Assembly (NCBI RefSeq): GCF_050003625.1
Contig: NC_134397.1
Span: forward strand, 98,750,162 to 98,814,161
Reading direction: 5' to 3'
Length of the DNA stretch: 64,000 bases
Origin: Haematobia irritans
Lineage: Eukaryota > Arthropoda > Insecta > Diptera > Muscidae
The position numbers were made by a program, and so were the translations under genes. Shown piece after piece: positions 17,804 to 29,120 of this stretch. The notes under the pieces were generated by a model. It was not told where the DNA came from, made no database searches, and saw only the letters and a list, made by a program, of their open reading frames with translations. Numbering within the stretch: position 1 is the stretch's first letter; every line of letters starts with the position of its first letter.

Positions 17804-19640
17804 TAAAAAAACATTCTTTTTAAAAGAAAGCCATTTAAAAAAAAATGTACTTACCAATTTATGACTAAACTATACGCTGAGATATAACAAAAAATTTCCA
17901 AATTCATCTGGAATTGAATATTAATTTGTTATATTGAATAATAAAAATTTCAATACAATTTTAATTTCAACATACATATTTTCCTAAATATTCTTAACAA
18001 CTTTTTTCTAAACTACCGATAAAATATTAATAACTTTCATTTAATAGGTTTAATAAACAAACACCAATATATGTCTCAAAAATCCAAAATATTCCATGCC
18101 TTTATACACTGAAAAAAAAGCATGCCCGGTTCCAAAGATTTTGTCTTTACTTTAAAAAATTTGGTATTGATTCCGAGCCAAAGAAGCGGAGAATACAAGT
18201 AAGGATACTTACAATTCTCTTTTAAATTTCGGTTTTGTGTACTTGCTTCTAGGAAGTAAATTTTAATTTTTCGCTTTTTCTGCTTTTTTCCTTCATATGC
18301 TATCAAAGTCCTTTAAAAACGAGTTAACGACAACTTTATTTTCCAAATTAATAATCGACCAGTAGAAATTATGCTATGTTTCAAGTAAAAAACCTCTTTA
18401 AAATAAAGTGTTGAAAAACATGTCCTATATTTGAACGAATTTTTTCTTTGTAGTCAAGATGCAAAAAGACAACAAATTTAAGGACAATTTCACTAAATTT
18501 AAAGAATTTTTCTGAATTATTAAAGTTAAGTTGACTTTAGGCCAAACAATTTTTCTTTCATGTTATGATACCCATTTTTAAGTGAAATCGCTTACTTATA
18601 AGGATAATATGACTTCATTGAAAAGTTTATCGACTTTTGGGCAAGGAAACAAACTTTATATTAGAGAAATGCGTCTTCTATGCTAAGCAAAATTTGCATT
18701 CGTAGTTTAAAGACATGAAATCTTTGACCTCACGACAATATTTTTTTCAGTGTATTCTCTTGTTGCATACCTGCTTAAAAGATGCAACAATCCACGCCAA
18801 CGCCAACTACACAACTGAAGCATGCCAAACAAAACCAAGCAAAGCCAAAACATTCCTACAACAACAAAAACACATGTGCCTTTATTGAAAACAACACCTC
18901 ATCCAGCCAAATAAACCATCCGCGAATAACAAACACACACACAAACCACTAAATGAACAAAAATAAAAACAACCCCACGCTCATGTATACACCACAAAAC
19001 TCAAGTAACATCATCTTTACATTAATCACATTCCACTATGCCGATAAAGATCTCTGTATTATGCATTAGTTCATCTCATATGCTGACAATTTACTCTAAG
19101 AATAATATTCGTAAAGGCACACCAGTTTATGAACGATGAAACGTTTAACTTAAAATTTGCATAATTTTCATGAAATGTTATCTACCATTTTTGACGAAAA
19201 TGTCTATAAATTTAATTACATGTGAACTAAAAATATTTCATTGGGTAATTTTTTACCAACAATTATTAACCATAGGAATTGTCAGTAAGAAATTGCTATC
19301 CATTTTCAAGTTCATTTTTCGTAAAAAAATATTTTCTCATACAAAAAAATCTTATAGTAAATTGCACTTATTATTTAGAAAATACTTTACATTTCACAAG
19401 TAGATTTATAGCATGACAAACGAATTTTTAACTACCAGTTAAGAAATTTTTTAAGGAAATTTCCATCGTATTTTGTAGGCCATGAACTAAACGATTGCAA
19501 CTTAGAATTTGTAAAATTTCCTTTCGAGTAGTTAATTTTCGTTGAAGATACGAAAAATGAACTAAAATTCTGGAAAATTCTTGTAATAAATTATTGTAAA
19601 AATCTTCTTAAATTTACGAGACACTTTTTTTTTCTGTGTA
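17804..19640. repeat. Diverged tandem repeat, copy 2, split by a MITE
   Basis: It aligns with 16499-17803 before and after an insertion at 18107-18752. No gene is visible. The 77-residue frame at 19170-19403 simply recurs in the younger duplicate and shows no protein family signature. Confidence 0.7.
18107..18752. mobile_element. CACTG-type MITE with TA target duplication
   Basis: 646 bp, from CACTGAAAAAAAAGC to ...ATATTTTTTTCAGTG, flanked by TA on both sides. Related copies are at 25396-26030 and, reversed, at 41543-42202. The TA target and inverted CACTGAAAAAA ends fit a Tc1/mariner-driven MITE. The minus-strand frame 18076-18306 is inside it and is not a gene. Confidence 0.85.
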
Positions 19641-21194
19641 AATGTGAAAATTGCAACTAACTGCAGCACAGGTACCAGTTCTGTGATAGGTCCGTCAGTG
19701 GCAATTTGCACCAATTTCCCGTAGGGTACTTTTAGTTGCTTTATTATAAATTGATTGTCGAATTATTTTGATGTCTATTTCTTTATTCAATTTTATGAAA
19801 TAAAACATTAGTTGAACCTATAAGTTCAGTCTATAAAGTTTTAGCTAGTGGGGCTATAGCACCCCCTAGGAAAATTGTCTAGCTACGCTAATGACTATAT
19901 CAGATTCTGGATTTATAAGAACCATTTTTGTTTGAGTTTTAGAGGAATCATTAACATCTCTTGTAAGTGTGCAAGAAAATTATAAAATAACGTCTTGATT
20001 TGAAATCTTAAATCTGTAGAAGTAAAATCTGGAAATTTACATTGAGTTTCAAGCAATTTTCATGATCAGTGCGCCTTCTACACCCTCAAGAAGTGAAGTC
20101 GGTCTATATGGAGGCATTACCAAATGGACCGATAAAAACTTAATCCCATACACGTTTTTGTGAGCCTAAAATACCAGAATATTTACAATTATAAATATCA
20201 GATAAATTATACAAAATCAGATAAAAACTACGGTATCTAGAAACCCAAGGATTTAAATCGGGAGATCAACTACGGTTTCTATAAGCCCAAGACCCCAAAT
20301 CGGAAGGTCGTTTTATATGGGGACCATACCAAAACATGGACCGATACTCACAATTTTTGGCACACGTATTTGTGGTCCTACAATACCTCTAGATTTCCAA
20401 TTTCAGGTAAATTGAATAAAAACTGCGGTTTCTATAAGCCCAAGAAGTAAAATCGGGAGATCGGTCTATATGGGGGCTATACCAAAATATGGACCGATAC
20501 TCACAATTTTTGGCACACGTATTTGTGGTCCTACAATCGCTCTAGATTTCCAATTTCAGGTAAATTGAATAAAAACTGCGGTTTCTATAAGCCCAAGACC
20601 CCAAATCGGGAAGTCGGTTTATATGGGGACTATATCAAAACCTGGACCGATATAGCCCATCTTCGAACTTGACCTGCCTGCAGACAAAAGACGAGTTTGT
20701 GCAAAATTTCAGCACGATTGCTTCATTATTGACTGTAACGTGATTACAACAGACAGGCATACAGACAGACGGACATCGTTATATCGTCTTAGAATTTCTC
20801 CCTGATCAAGAATATATATACTTTATGTAGTGGGAAATCGATATTTCGATGTGTTACAAACGGAATGACAAACTTATTATACCCCTGTCACCATTTGATG
20901 GTGGTGGGTATAAAAAGGCCGATTAAATACGTATATCCCTTTCCGACCTATAGCCGATCCACGTGATAAATTTTCCTAAATTTTTTAATTCTGTTATTTA
21001 TGTGTACATAGAACATTTTAAATTATTAAGTTTGTTCAGTTTGATTCTGTATCCTTTTTTTTAGGATACGCACAATTGTTGAAAAAACTTGTTTGATGAA
21101 ATATTCCACAACTTAAATAATTTTAATTTATTTGCAAACTTACCTCTTCAACTCATTTTTACAAATGCGCAAAGTACACTGCTGAAACTACATG
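18709..21194. repeat. 2,486-bp tandem duplication, unit 1
   Basis: The unit starts inside the last 44 bp of the MITE and runs to ...GCTGAAACTACATG. It is repeated immediately at 21195-23680 with only a few substitutions visible to the eye. Contents are the end of the MITE, most of tandem-repeat copy 2 and the 19641-20920 dispersed repeat. Confidence 0.9.
19641..20920. repeat. Dispersed repeat with internal units and a terminal hairpin
   Basis: Roughly 110-130-bp units recur within it, marked by CGGTTTCTATAAGCCCAAGA, CTATATGGGGAC and ATGGACCGATACTCAC. It closes with a GACAGACGGACATCG box and a strong hairpin TTATACCC...GGGTATAA at 20877-20913. This organisation is frequent in fly genomes; a Helitron-like or DINE-like origin is possible but unproven. 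No ORF is supported. Confidence 0.6.
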
Positions 21195-23680
21195 AAAGAC
21201 ATGAAATCTTTGACCTCACGACAATATTTTTTTCAGTGTATTCTCTTGTTGCATACCTGCTTAAAAGATGCAACAATCCACGCCAACGCCAACTACACAA
21301 CTGAAGCATGCCAAACAAAACCAAGCAAAGCCAAAACATTCCTACAACAACAAAAACACATGTGCCTTTATTGAAAACAACACCTCATCCAGCCAAATAA
21401 ACCATCCGCGAATAACAAACACACACACAAACCACTAAATGAACAAAAATAAAAACAACCCCACGCTCATGTATACACCACAAAACTCAAGTAACATCAT
21501 CTTTACATTAATCACATTCCACTATGCCGATAAAGATCTCTGTATTATGCATTAGTTCATCTCATATGCTGACAATTTACTCTAAGAATAATATTCGTAA
21601 AGGCACACCAGTTTATGAACGATGAAACGTTTAACTTAAAATTTGCATAATTTTCATGAAATGTTATCTACCATTTTTGACGAAAATGTCTATAAATTTA
21701 ATTACATGTGAACTAAAAATATTTCATTGGGTAATTTTTTACCAACAATTATTAACCATAGGAATTGTCAGTAAGAAATTGCTATCCATTTTCAAGTTCA
21801 TTTTTCGTAAAAAAATATTTTCTCATACAAAAAAATCTTATAGTAAATTGCACTTATTATTTAGAAAATACTTTACATTTCACAAGTAGATTTATAGCAT
21901 GACAAACGAATTTTTAACTACCAGTTAAGAAATTTTTTAAGGAAATTTCCATCGTATTTTGTAGGCCATGAACTAAACGATTGCAACTTAGAATTTGTAA
22001 AATTTCCTTTCGAGTAGTTAATTTTCGTTGAAGATACGAAAAATGAACTAAAATTCTGGAAAATTCTTGTAATAAATTATTGTAAAAATCTTCTCAAATT
22101 TACGAGACACTTTTTTTTTCTGTGTAAATGTGAAAATTGCAACTAACTGCAGCACAGGTACCAGTTCTGTGATAGGTCCGTCAGTGGCAATTTGCACCAA
22201 TTTCCCGTAGGGTACTTTTAGTTGCTTTATTATAAATTGATTGTCGAATTATTTTGATGTCTATTTCTTTATTCAATTTTATGAAATAAAACATTAGTTG
22301 AACCTATAAGTTCAGTCTATAAAGTTTTAGCTAGTGGGGCTATAGCACCCCCTAGGAAAATTGTCTAGCTACGCTAATGACTATATCAGATTCTGGATTT
22401 ATAAGAACCATTTTTGTTTGAGTTTTAGAGGAATCATTAACATCTCTTGTAAGTGTGCAAGAAAATTATAAAATAACGTCTTGATTTGAAATCTTAAATC
22501 TGTAGAAGTAAAATCTGGAAATTTACATTGAGTTTCAAGCAATTTTCATGATCAGTGCGCCTTCTACACCCTCAAGAAGTGAAGTCGGTCTATATGGAGG
22601 CATTACCAAATGGACCGATAAAAACTTAATCCCATACACGTTTTTGTGAGCCTAAAATACCAGAATATTTACAATTATAAATATCAGATAAATTATACAA
22701 AATCAGATAAAAACTACGGTATCTAGAAACCCAAGGATTTAAATCGGGAGATCAACTACGGTTTCTATAAGCCCAAGACCCCAAATCGGGAGGTCGTTTT
22801 ATATGGGGACCATACCAAAACATGGACCGATACTCACAATTTTTGGCACACGTATTTGTGGTCCTACAATACCTCTAGATTTCCAATTTCAGGTAAATTG
22901 AATAAAAACTGCGGTTTCTATAAGCCCAAGAAGTAAAATCGGGAGATCGGTCTATATGGGGGATATACCAAAATATGGACCGATACTCACAATTTTTGGC
23001 ACACGTATTTGTGGTCCTACAATAGCTCTAGATTTCCAATTTCAGGTAAATTGAATAAAAACTGCGGTTTCTATAAGCCCAAGACCCCAAATCGGGAAGT
23101 CGGTTTATATGGGGACTATATCAAAACCTGGACCGATATAGCCCATCTTCGAACTTGACCTGCCTGCAGACAAAAGACGAGTTTGTGCAAAATTTCAGCA
23201 CGATTGCTTCATTATTGACTGTAACGTGATTACAACAGACAGGCATACAGACAGACGGACATCGTTATATCGTCTTAGAATTTCTCCCTGATCAAGAATA
23301 TATATACTTTATGTAGTGGGAAATCGATATTTCGATGTGTTACAAACGGAATGACAAACTTATTATACCCCTGTCACCATTTGATGGTGGTGGGTATAAA
23401 AAGGCCGATTAAATACGTATATCCCTTTCCGACCTATAGCCGATCCACGTGATAAATTTTCCTAAATTTTTTAATTCTGTTATTTATGTGTACATAGAAC
23501 ATTTTAAATTATTAAGTTTGTTCAGTTTGATTCTGTATCCTTTTTTTTAGGATACGCACAATTGTTGAAAAAACTTGTTTGATGAAATATTCCACAACTT
23601 AAATAATTTTAATTTATTTGCAAACTTACCTCTTCAACTCATTTTTACAAATGCGCAAAGTACACTGCTGAAACTACAAA
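21195..23680. repeat. 2,486-bp tandem duplication, unit 2
   Basis: Nearly identical to 18709-21194. Only the last bases of the MITE are present at its left end (to about 21238), which shows that the duplication came after the MITE insertion. The hairpin-terminated repeat recurs at 22127-23406 (hairpin 23363-23399). It could also be an assembly artefact because identity is so high. Confidence 0.88.
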
Positions 23681-23854
23681 ATTAATATGAAAAACAAATA
23701 TTTATAACGGTTCTTCACATTCTTAGACAAAGAGAGAGCATACACAATTATTTTTTTGCCGCTCTTACCGCAGTACATCATATATTAAAGAAATTATAGA
23801 GACTTAAACTTACCCGCACAATTGTGCGTACACGGTCGGAAAGGGATATAATTA
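23681..23854. other. Short spacer with a palindrome
   Basis: No gene. CGCACAATTGTGCG at 23815-23828 is a perfect 14-bp palindrome, and the following GGTCGGAAAGGGATATA is the reverse of a motif near 20930-20946. Confidence 0.6.
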
Positions 23855-24112
23855 AGTTTGACAAAATTTTCTATAGAAATAAAATTTTGATAAAAGTATC
23901 TATAGAAATAAAATTTTAACAACATTTTCTATAGAAATAAAATTTTGTCCAAATTGTCTATAGAAATAAAATTTTGACAAAATTTTCAATAGAATTAAAA
24001 TTTTGACAAAATTTTCAATAGAATTAAAATTTTGACAACATTCTCTATAGAATTAAAATTTTGACAACATTCTCTATAGAATTAAAATTTTGACATTTTC
24101 TATAGAAATAAA
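23855..24112. repeat. Tandem array of a roughly 30-bp unit
   Basis: About nine units of TTTCTATAGAAATAAAATTTTGACAA-type sequence, with CTATAG palindromes, drifting at the 3' side to CAATAGAATTAAAATTTT. It is typical of fly intergenic repeats and abuts the next repeat directly, suggesting one composite element. Confidence 0.85.
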
Positions 24113-24820
24113 ATTTATACTAACACCACGTTGCAAATTTCGGACCAATTTTTGCATGGTTCTTAGAGACCATATAACACCACGTACCAAATTTCAACCG
24201 AATCGGATGAATTTTGCTCCTCCAAGCTCCACCACGTTCCAAATTTCAACCGGATCGCATGCATTTTGCTCCTCCCGATCTGGTGATCGGTTTATATGGG
24301 GGTATATATAATTATGAACCGATATGGACCAATTTTAGCATGGTGTTAGAGACCATATATTAACACTACATACCAAATTTTAACGGGATCGGATGAATTT
24401 TGTTCCTCCAAGAGGTTCCGGAGAACAAATCTGGGGATCGGTTTATATGGGGGCTATATATAATTATGGATATGGACCTATTTTTGCATGATTCTTAGAG
24501 ACCATATACTAATACCATGTACCAAATTTCAGCCGGATCGGATGAAATTTGCTGCTCTTAGAGGATCCGCAAACCAAATCTGGGGATCGGTTTATATGGG
24601 GGCTATACGAAAAAGTGGACCGATACGGCCCTATCATCCGACCTACATCAATAACAACTACTTGTGCCAAGTTTGAAGTCGATAGCTTGTTTCGTTCGGA
24701 AGTTAGCGTGATTTCAACAGACGGACGGACATGCTAAGATCGACTCAGAATTTCACCACGGCCCAGAATATACGGAATGACAAAGTTAATATACCCCCCA
24801 TCCTATGGTGGAGGGTATAA
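24113..24820. repeat. Dispersed repeat with 120-150-bp internal units and terminal hairpin
   Basis: Units contain ACCAAATTTCAACCGGATCGG, TTTTGCTCCTCCAAG and GGGATCGGTTTATATGGGGGC, repeated about four times. The end has CAGACGGACGGACATGC and a hairpin TATACCC...GGGTATAA at 24790-24820. It is related in layout, not in close sequence, to 19641-20920. The small frames across it are by-products of the repeat. Confidence 0.65.
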
Positions 24821-25395
24821 TAACGAAAGGACGCATTGTCTATTTAAGATGTAACAACAATAGTGAATAATAATGCTATTTTTATCTACATTGGCATACA
24901 AATAAATCGAGACAGTAAAATGGAAAAAAGTGGAAACATTGAAAAATTACACAACAACCAAAACAGATTAGTTCTTTTTTACTAATAGGGAGTCCAAGAG
25001 GAGTTGTCGGACGCTTTAAAAAATAATGGTAAAAATGAAATTATGTACAAATTTATTCTCGAATTTAACACCACTTTGACAGTGGTGTTAACCCGTATTC
25101 TCACGAGTTATAAAATAATTATCCGATTATAATAATGTTTGATTCACAGCATGTATAGGCTACCTTTAGTATATATATGAAAAAAAAATTGTCGTATCGG
25201 GTTCAGGTTTCCGGAAAATGGGTGTCGCAATTAACAAAGAATACCATTGTTGTTTTTTTATTTTTTTCTGTGCAGCGATAACGGTACACTGGTGCATTGA
25301 ATATGCCAATGTTTCTGTCGTCATATGACGACGCTATGAGAATATGGTCTTAAATTCGAGTAAAAGAAGTCCATTCCTAAATAAATTTATATGTA
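24821..25395. other. Intergenic stretch, nothing recognised
   Basis: AT-rich and without a supported ORF. CGTCATATGACG near 25319-25330 is a perfect 12-bp palindrome. Confidence 0.5.
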
Positions 25396-26030
25396 CACTG
25401 AAAAAAAACATATCCTGTTCCAAAGATTTTGTCTTTACATTAAAAATTTTGGTATTGATTCCGAGCCAAAGAAGCGCAGAATACAAGTAAGGATACTTCT
25501 AAGGCTCAATTCTCTTTTAAATTTGGGTTTTGTGTACTTGCTTCTAAGAAACACATTTTAATTTTTCGTTTTTTAAACTTTTTTCCTTCATATGCTATCA
25601 AAGTCAAAGTTAACGACAACTTTATTTTGCAAATTTAGACTCAACTTGCAGTAGAAATTATGCTATGTTTTATGTAAAAAACGTCTTTAAAATAAAGTGC
25701 TGAAAAACGTGTCCTATTTTTTGCTTTGTAGTCAAGATGCAAAAAGACGATGAATTTAAAGACAATTTCATAAATTTTAAAGAATTTTTTTGAATTATTA
25801 AAGTCAAGTTGACCTTAGCCCAAATTTTTTTTCTTTCATTTTTTGATACCCATTTTTAAGTCAAAGCACTTAATTATAAGGACAATACGACTTCATTGAA
25901 AAGTTTATCGACTTTTGGACAAGGAAAAAAACTTTATATTAGAGAAATGCGTCCTTTATGCTAAGCAAAATTTGCATTCGTATTTTAAAGATATGAAATC
26001 TTTGACCTCACGACAATATTTTTTTCAGTG
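25396..26030. mobile_element. CACTG-type MITE, second copy
   Basis: 635 bp with CACTGAAAAAAAA and TTTTTTTCAGTG ends and TA on both flanks (25394-25395, 26031-26032). It is the same family and orientation as 18107-18752. It ends only about 130 bp upstream of the host exon at 26159. Confidence 0.85.
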
Positions 26031-26139
26031 TAGGGTGAAAAAAAAAATTTGAAAATAATGTGCTTTTGAATAAAACACTATAGCAAAATGCGACTCCAAA
26101 TTATCTAAACCTCTTGTACAGCTCTTTTATGAAGGTTTG

Positions 26140-26158
26140 TTTACTTGTTTCTTTATAG
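26140..26158 (+). promoter_or_regulatory. 3' splice site of the host exon
   Basis: TTTACTTGTTTCTTTATAG provides a pyrimidine tract and AG at 26157-26158. Reading on from 26159 is in frame with the downstream protein without a stop, which supports an internal-to-terminal exon junction. Confidence 0.65.
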
Positions 26159-26530
26159 TGGAAAGGAATAATGGAAAATCGTATTATTGATGTCGGTACC
26201 ATAACTTTCGGAGGAGTTTTCGGCCTAGGAGAAAATTGCCATCGTCGTTTCATAATGGCACGGACAACTGTACAATGTTTAATGATTCCCAGATTTTGGC
26301 TTTTTGAAAAGGAGCAAAACCCCGAGAATATTTGGCAGCGTCGACGTTTTTATTTAGATGCGACAATACCTTCGCTCCAAACTTTATTTCAAGGATTTTT
26401 ATCTAGCCGACAATGGGATAAATTCAAAAAATTTATCATTCGAATGCAGTTGGATCAATATTCGGTTCAAAATTCAGCTAGATTCCAGGATATACCTATA
26501 ATATGTCGCATAATCGAAATCAATGACTAA
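26159..26530 (+). CDS. Terminal exon of a cyclic-nucleotide-binding-domain protein (host gene)
   Basis: The exon is open from the splice acceptor (phase 0, TGG codon) through 123 residues to TAA at 26528-26530; the methionine at 26171 is probably internal. The N-terminal part reads like the second half of a cyclic-nucleotide-binding domain: a short strand, FGGVFGLGE in the position of the phosphate-binding cassette, then HRRFIMARTTVQCLMIPRFWLF, matching the usual arginine-strand-leucine/isoleucine-P-R pattern. A basic helix-rich tail follows. The acidic and arginine residues of a canonical cassette are only partly kept, so ligand binding is uncertain. Upstream exons are not visible and may lie beyond the repeats, making the upstream intron very long. 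ATTAAA near 26642 could serve as polyadenylation signal. Confidence 0.6.
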   Translation, partial: WKGIMENRIIDVGTITFGGVFGLGENCHRRFIMARTTVQCLMIPRFWLFEKEQNPENIWQRRRFYLDATIPSLQTLFQGFLSSRQWDKFKKFIIRMQLDQYSVQNSARFQDIPIICRIIEIND

Positions 26531-26810
26531 GAAACCATGAAACAATTTAACTAATCTTTTACAAATTTCCCGTAGTAACACCTTAACTGTGTTCTGTTAA
26601 CTGTTATAAATCGAAATTTTTATTGCATCGAATTTCGGAGCATTAAAAGAATTTGATTCATTATCAACGTAATTGAAAAAGAAGACGGCATCTATTGTCA
26701 TAAGAGAATGAACAATAGACAACGAGTAGAAATGCCGACAATAGAAACAGGGTAATACTTAAAAGAAGCGGTTGGAGAGTCCTTTAAATGCAAATTTTAT
26801 CCTTAAAGGT
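26531..26810 (+). other. Probable 3' untranslated and intergenic sequence
   Basis: No ORF. A possible ATTAAA signal lies near 26642. Nothing else is recognisable. Confidence 0.4.
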
Positions 26811-27023
26811 GAGTACTATGTTCGAGTTTTTCACCAAAACACTAAATTAAAAGTGCAAAAATATATATGAAGACGATAACATTTTTATCAAGTCTCTTCA
26901 AATTATGGATGGAAAAGATCCAATGTATTGATTGCGAGGCATTTAATATTTCGAAATTAATTGATTAAAAAAAGTAACCGCTGGTTTTCAGCTTGAAAAC
27001 TGAACATAGTACTCAGCTTAAGG
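26811..27023. mobile_element. Small MITE with GTGAGTACTATGTTC ends
   Basis: The left end CCTTAAAGGTGAGTACTATGTTC and the right end GAACATAGTACTCAGCTTAAGG are inverted repeats of about 22 bp. Relatives with the same core are at 44596-44815 and 44819-45052. There is no coding content. Confidence 0.7.
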
Positions 27024-27479
27024 CCGGTATGCACCTCTAGCGAAATTTTCGGTAGCAAAAATTTATTTAAGTCTACCACAAAAAAACAGGGCTGTGTACA
27101 CAAATTTTAAACCAGCTAATCGCTTTTAAAAATTGTTAATATATGTTCCAAATATTCCTCAAATAAATTGTTTATTATTTACAGACCTTTTAAAACTTTT
27201 ACGCACACAATGATTGTAATAAATTAAATGTTTGCTGCCAAACATGCTTTTGACAACCCTGTTATGGAAATATTGTCATGGCATGACCGGTACAATAAGC
27301 ACCACTAGAGTTTTAGACGCGATACTAGATTTTAGACGGCAATTAGATTAAAGATGAAGAGAAAACAAACGGATACAGATATTTCGACGAACCTTCAGAG
27401 TATAATAGGCAGGGCTGTAGAGTCGGATATTCAGTCTGGGAGTCGTAGTATGAAGATTTCGATGGAATCGGAGTCGTAA
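27024..27479. other. Intergenic stretch, nothing recognised
   Basis: Starts with GGCCGGTATGCACCTCTAGCG, a motif with a partial counterpart near 43604 and an approximate inverted counterpart near 27287. No ORF and no clear element boundary. Confidence 0.4.
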
Positions 27480-27892
27480 ACATTTTGCTCGATCCCGTCC
27501 AAACAAAAGTTTAAAGACACTTGTTGTGGAGATGGCCTTGGCGGATGTTCGTTTTTTGAGGTTTGTCGTTGATTCGGCGATCGTGAAAACGAGTTAGGTC
27601 GTTGGTTTGGTTTCGTTGTTGACGATTCATTAATGCGGTTGTCGTTGACGATTCATTGATGCGATTGACGATTCGGTTAGACGTCATTGGCAACAGTTCG
27701 GTTATTCGGATTTGTCGTTAACGATCTGTTGCGGTTGTCGTTAATGGTCTATTGATACGGCGTTCGGGGATGATGATTTGGTTTGGCGATTCGGGATTGT
27801 CGTCGAAGATTCGGCGTAGTTGAATGTTCGGTTGTTGGCTCGGTTTTGGTGGTTAGGAATTGTCGTTGACGATACGGCTTCGATGACTATTA
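27480..27892. repeat. Degenerate minisatellite, left part
   Basis: Loosely repeated units of the GATTCGGTTGTCGTTGACGA type fill this stretch. On the minus strand they give an Asn/Arg/Thr-rich open frame that is a composition effect. The same minisatellite resumes at 28852 beyond an insertion. Confidence 0.7.
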
Positions 27893-28851
27893 AGGTGGAA
27901 TTACATACGTGTGTACGTTGTATTCGAACGCGTTGACGAATACGATTCTTCAATTGAGTTACACAGCATACGTCGGAACACAAATAAATTTGCTGATACA
28001 TTCCTCACCTCTGCGCTTTTTAATATGTTTTTATATTACACACACTTTTTAACCCTGGAAAGTCATCCTTATTTTTTGTACACAAACGTCATCCTTCGTC
28101 ATTTTGACTACGGCTTATTTCAAGACGCTATAATTTACATCGTAAGCAAAAATGACAACCAAAATTGAGTTTATTTTCTTATTCAATTTGTTTTTAATTA
28201 GTATAAAACAAAAACTCATAAAATTGTTGAATTAGTATTACTTAAATTTATCATTTTGACGAAGGATGACTGTCCAGGGTTAAAGTATTGGACTTTAAAC
28301 TTCCTCAATAATTCATCGTCTATATCTTAGATTGTTTTTCGTTTGTTGATTTGTTTACATGTTGTTTAATGTTGTCAACGCACCCGTCATATGCATACGT
28401 TACTTTTATCGTGCAAACAATAGTAGTTTACACATTTTAACTTTTTTTTGACAATAGCATATAACATACGCATGCATGACCGCATGGTATGTAGTAGTAG
28501 TATTTATTAATATTTTTCATAAACAGTTACAATGTGTATAATACTCTGGTTTGGTTTTCATTTATTATAAATACAATTATTTTCAGTTATCTTGAAGACT
28601 TTGACATATCGTCGTTAGTCTACATGTGAATTTAATTTTACGTTGTAAATATGTAATATGAAATACTATTTAATAGTTGAATTCAGATATTAATCCTAGT
28701 CTGTACTTCAATGCCATTTTTGTGAACTTTGCCAGACATGCCCATTCTACAATCTTTCCATCAAGCAAATTTTTTATATCCTCGTCTGATTAAATCTCTT
28801 TTTTAAAATAGGTTTTTCTTATTTCCCTCAAAATGGTATGTAATTCCACCT
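27893..28851. mobile_element. Harbinger-type MITE candidate splitting the minisatellite
   Basis: Perfect 16-bp terminal inverted repeats AGGTGGAATTACATAC/GTATGTAATTCCACCT enclose 959 bp, with TTA on both flanks (27890-27892 and 28852-28854). A TTA/TAA 3-bp duplication is typical of PIF/Harbinger elements; the superfamily call is inference. It contains a nested piggyBac-like MITE and no transposase. Confidence 0.65.
28053..28279. mobile_element. piggyBac-like MITE, copy 2, with TTAA duplication
   Basis: 227 bp, CCCTGGAAAGTCATCC...GACTGTCCAGGG, flanked by TTAA on both sides (28049-28052, 28280-28283). The subterminal GTCATCCTTCGTCATTTTGAC matches the 14476-14755 copy. Perfect TTAA flanks make the piggyBac assignment firm. 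Confidence 0.82.
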
Positions 28852-29120
28852 TTAGGTTGATGGTTCGGTTTTGGTGATTCGGGATTGTCTTTGACGATTT
28901 GTTGTCGTGGACTGTTCGGTTGATGATTCGGGGTTGTCGTTGACGATTCGTTGACTGTTCGGGTTATGATTCGGTTTTGGTGATTCAGGATTGTCGTTGT
29001 CGCTGAATGTTTCGTTGATATGGTGATTGTTTCGTTGATACGTCGATTGTTTCGTTGATTGCTCGATGATGACGTTTTGGTGATTCGGTGGTCGCTGATT
29101 ACTCGGTGATTGTTCGTTGT
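28852..29120. repeat. Degenerate minisatellite, right part
   Basis: Continuation of 27480-27892: GGTTTTGGTGATTCGGGATTGTC and GTTGACGATTCGTTGA variants, then GTTTCGTTGATACGTCGATT repeats. Noncoding. Confidence 0.7.

Larger units (their letters stand above)
14090..17930 (-). other. Array of cassettes with paired splice signals on the minus strand
   Basis: On the minus strand two kinds of short block recur. Type A (14096-14171, 15793-15869) is 76-77 bp between TAATTGTTTCAG and GTAAGT. Type B (14301-14366 and relatives near 14783, 15010, 16005, 16195, 16345, 16550 and 17850) is about 65-67 bp between AATTTCAG and a GTAAG-like donor, with variable decay. Both types have one mostly open frame, with stops in several copies. 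Their reading phases do not fit A and B being joined directly, so coding is doubtful. They look like a repeatedly duplicated exon-intron segment that is decaying. Confidence 0.45.

Noticed and set aside
19170..19403. 77-residue ORF conserved in two copies
   Set aside because: The conservation (also at 21656-21889) comes from the recent 2,486-bp duplication. The older copy at about 17330 has lost the frame.
27511..28001. Asn/Thr/Arg-rich minus-strand proteins
   Set aside because: They are read-throughs of the GTTGTCGTTGACGA minisatellite.
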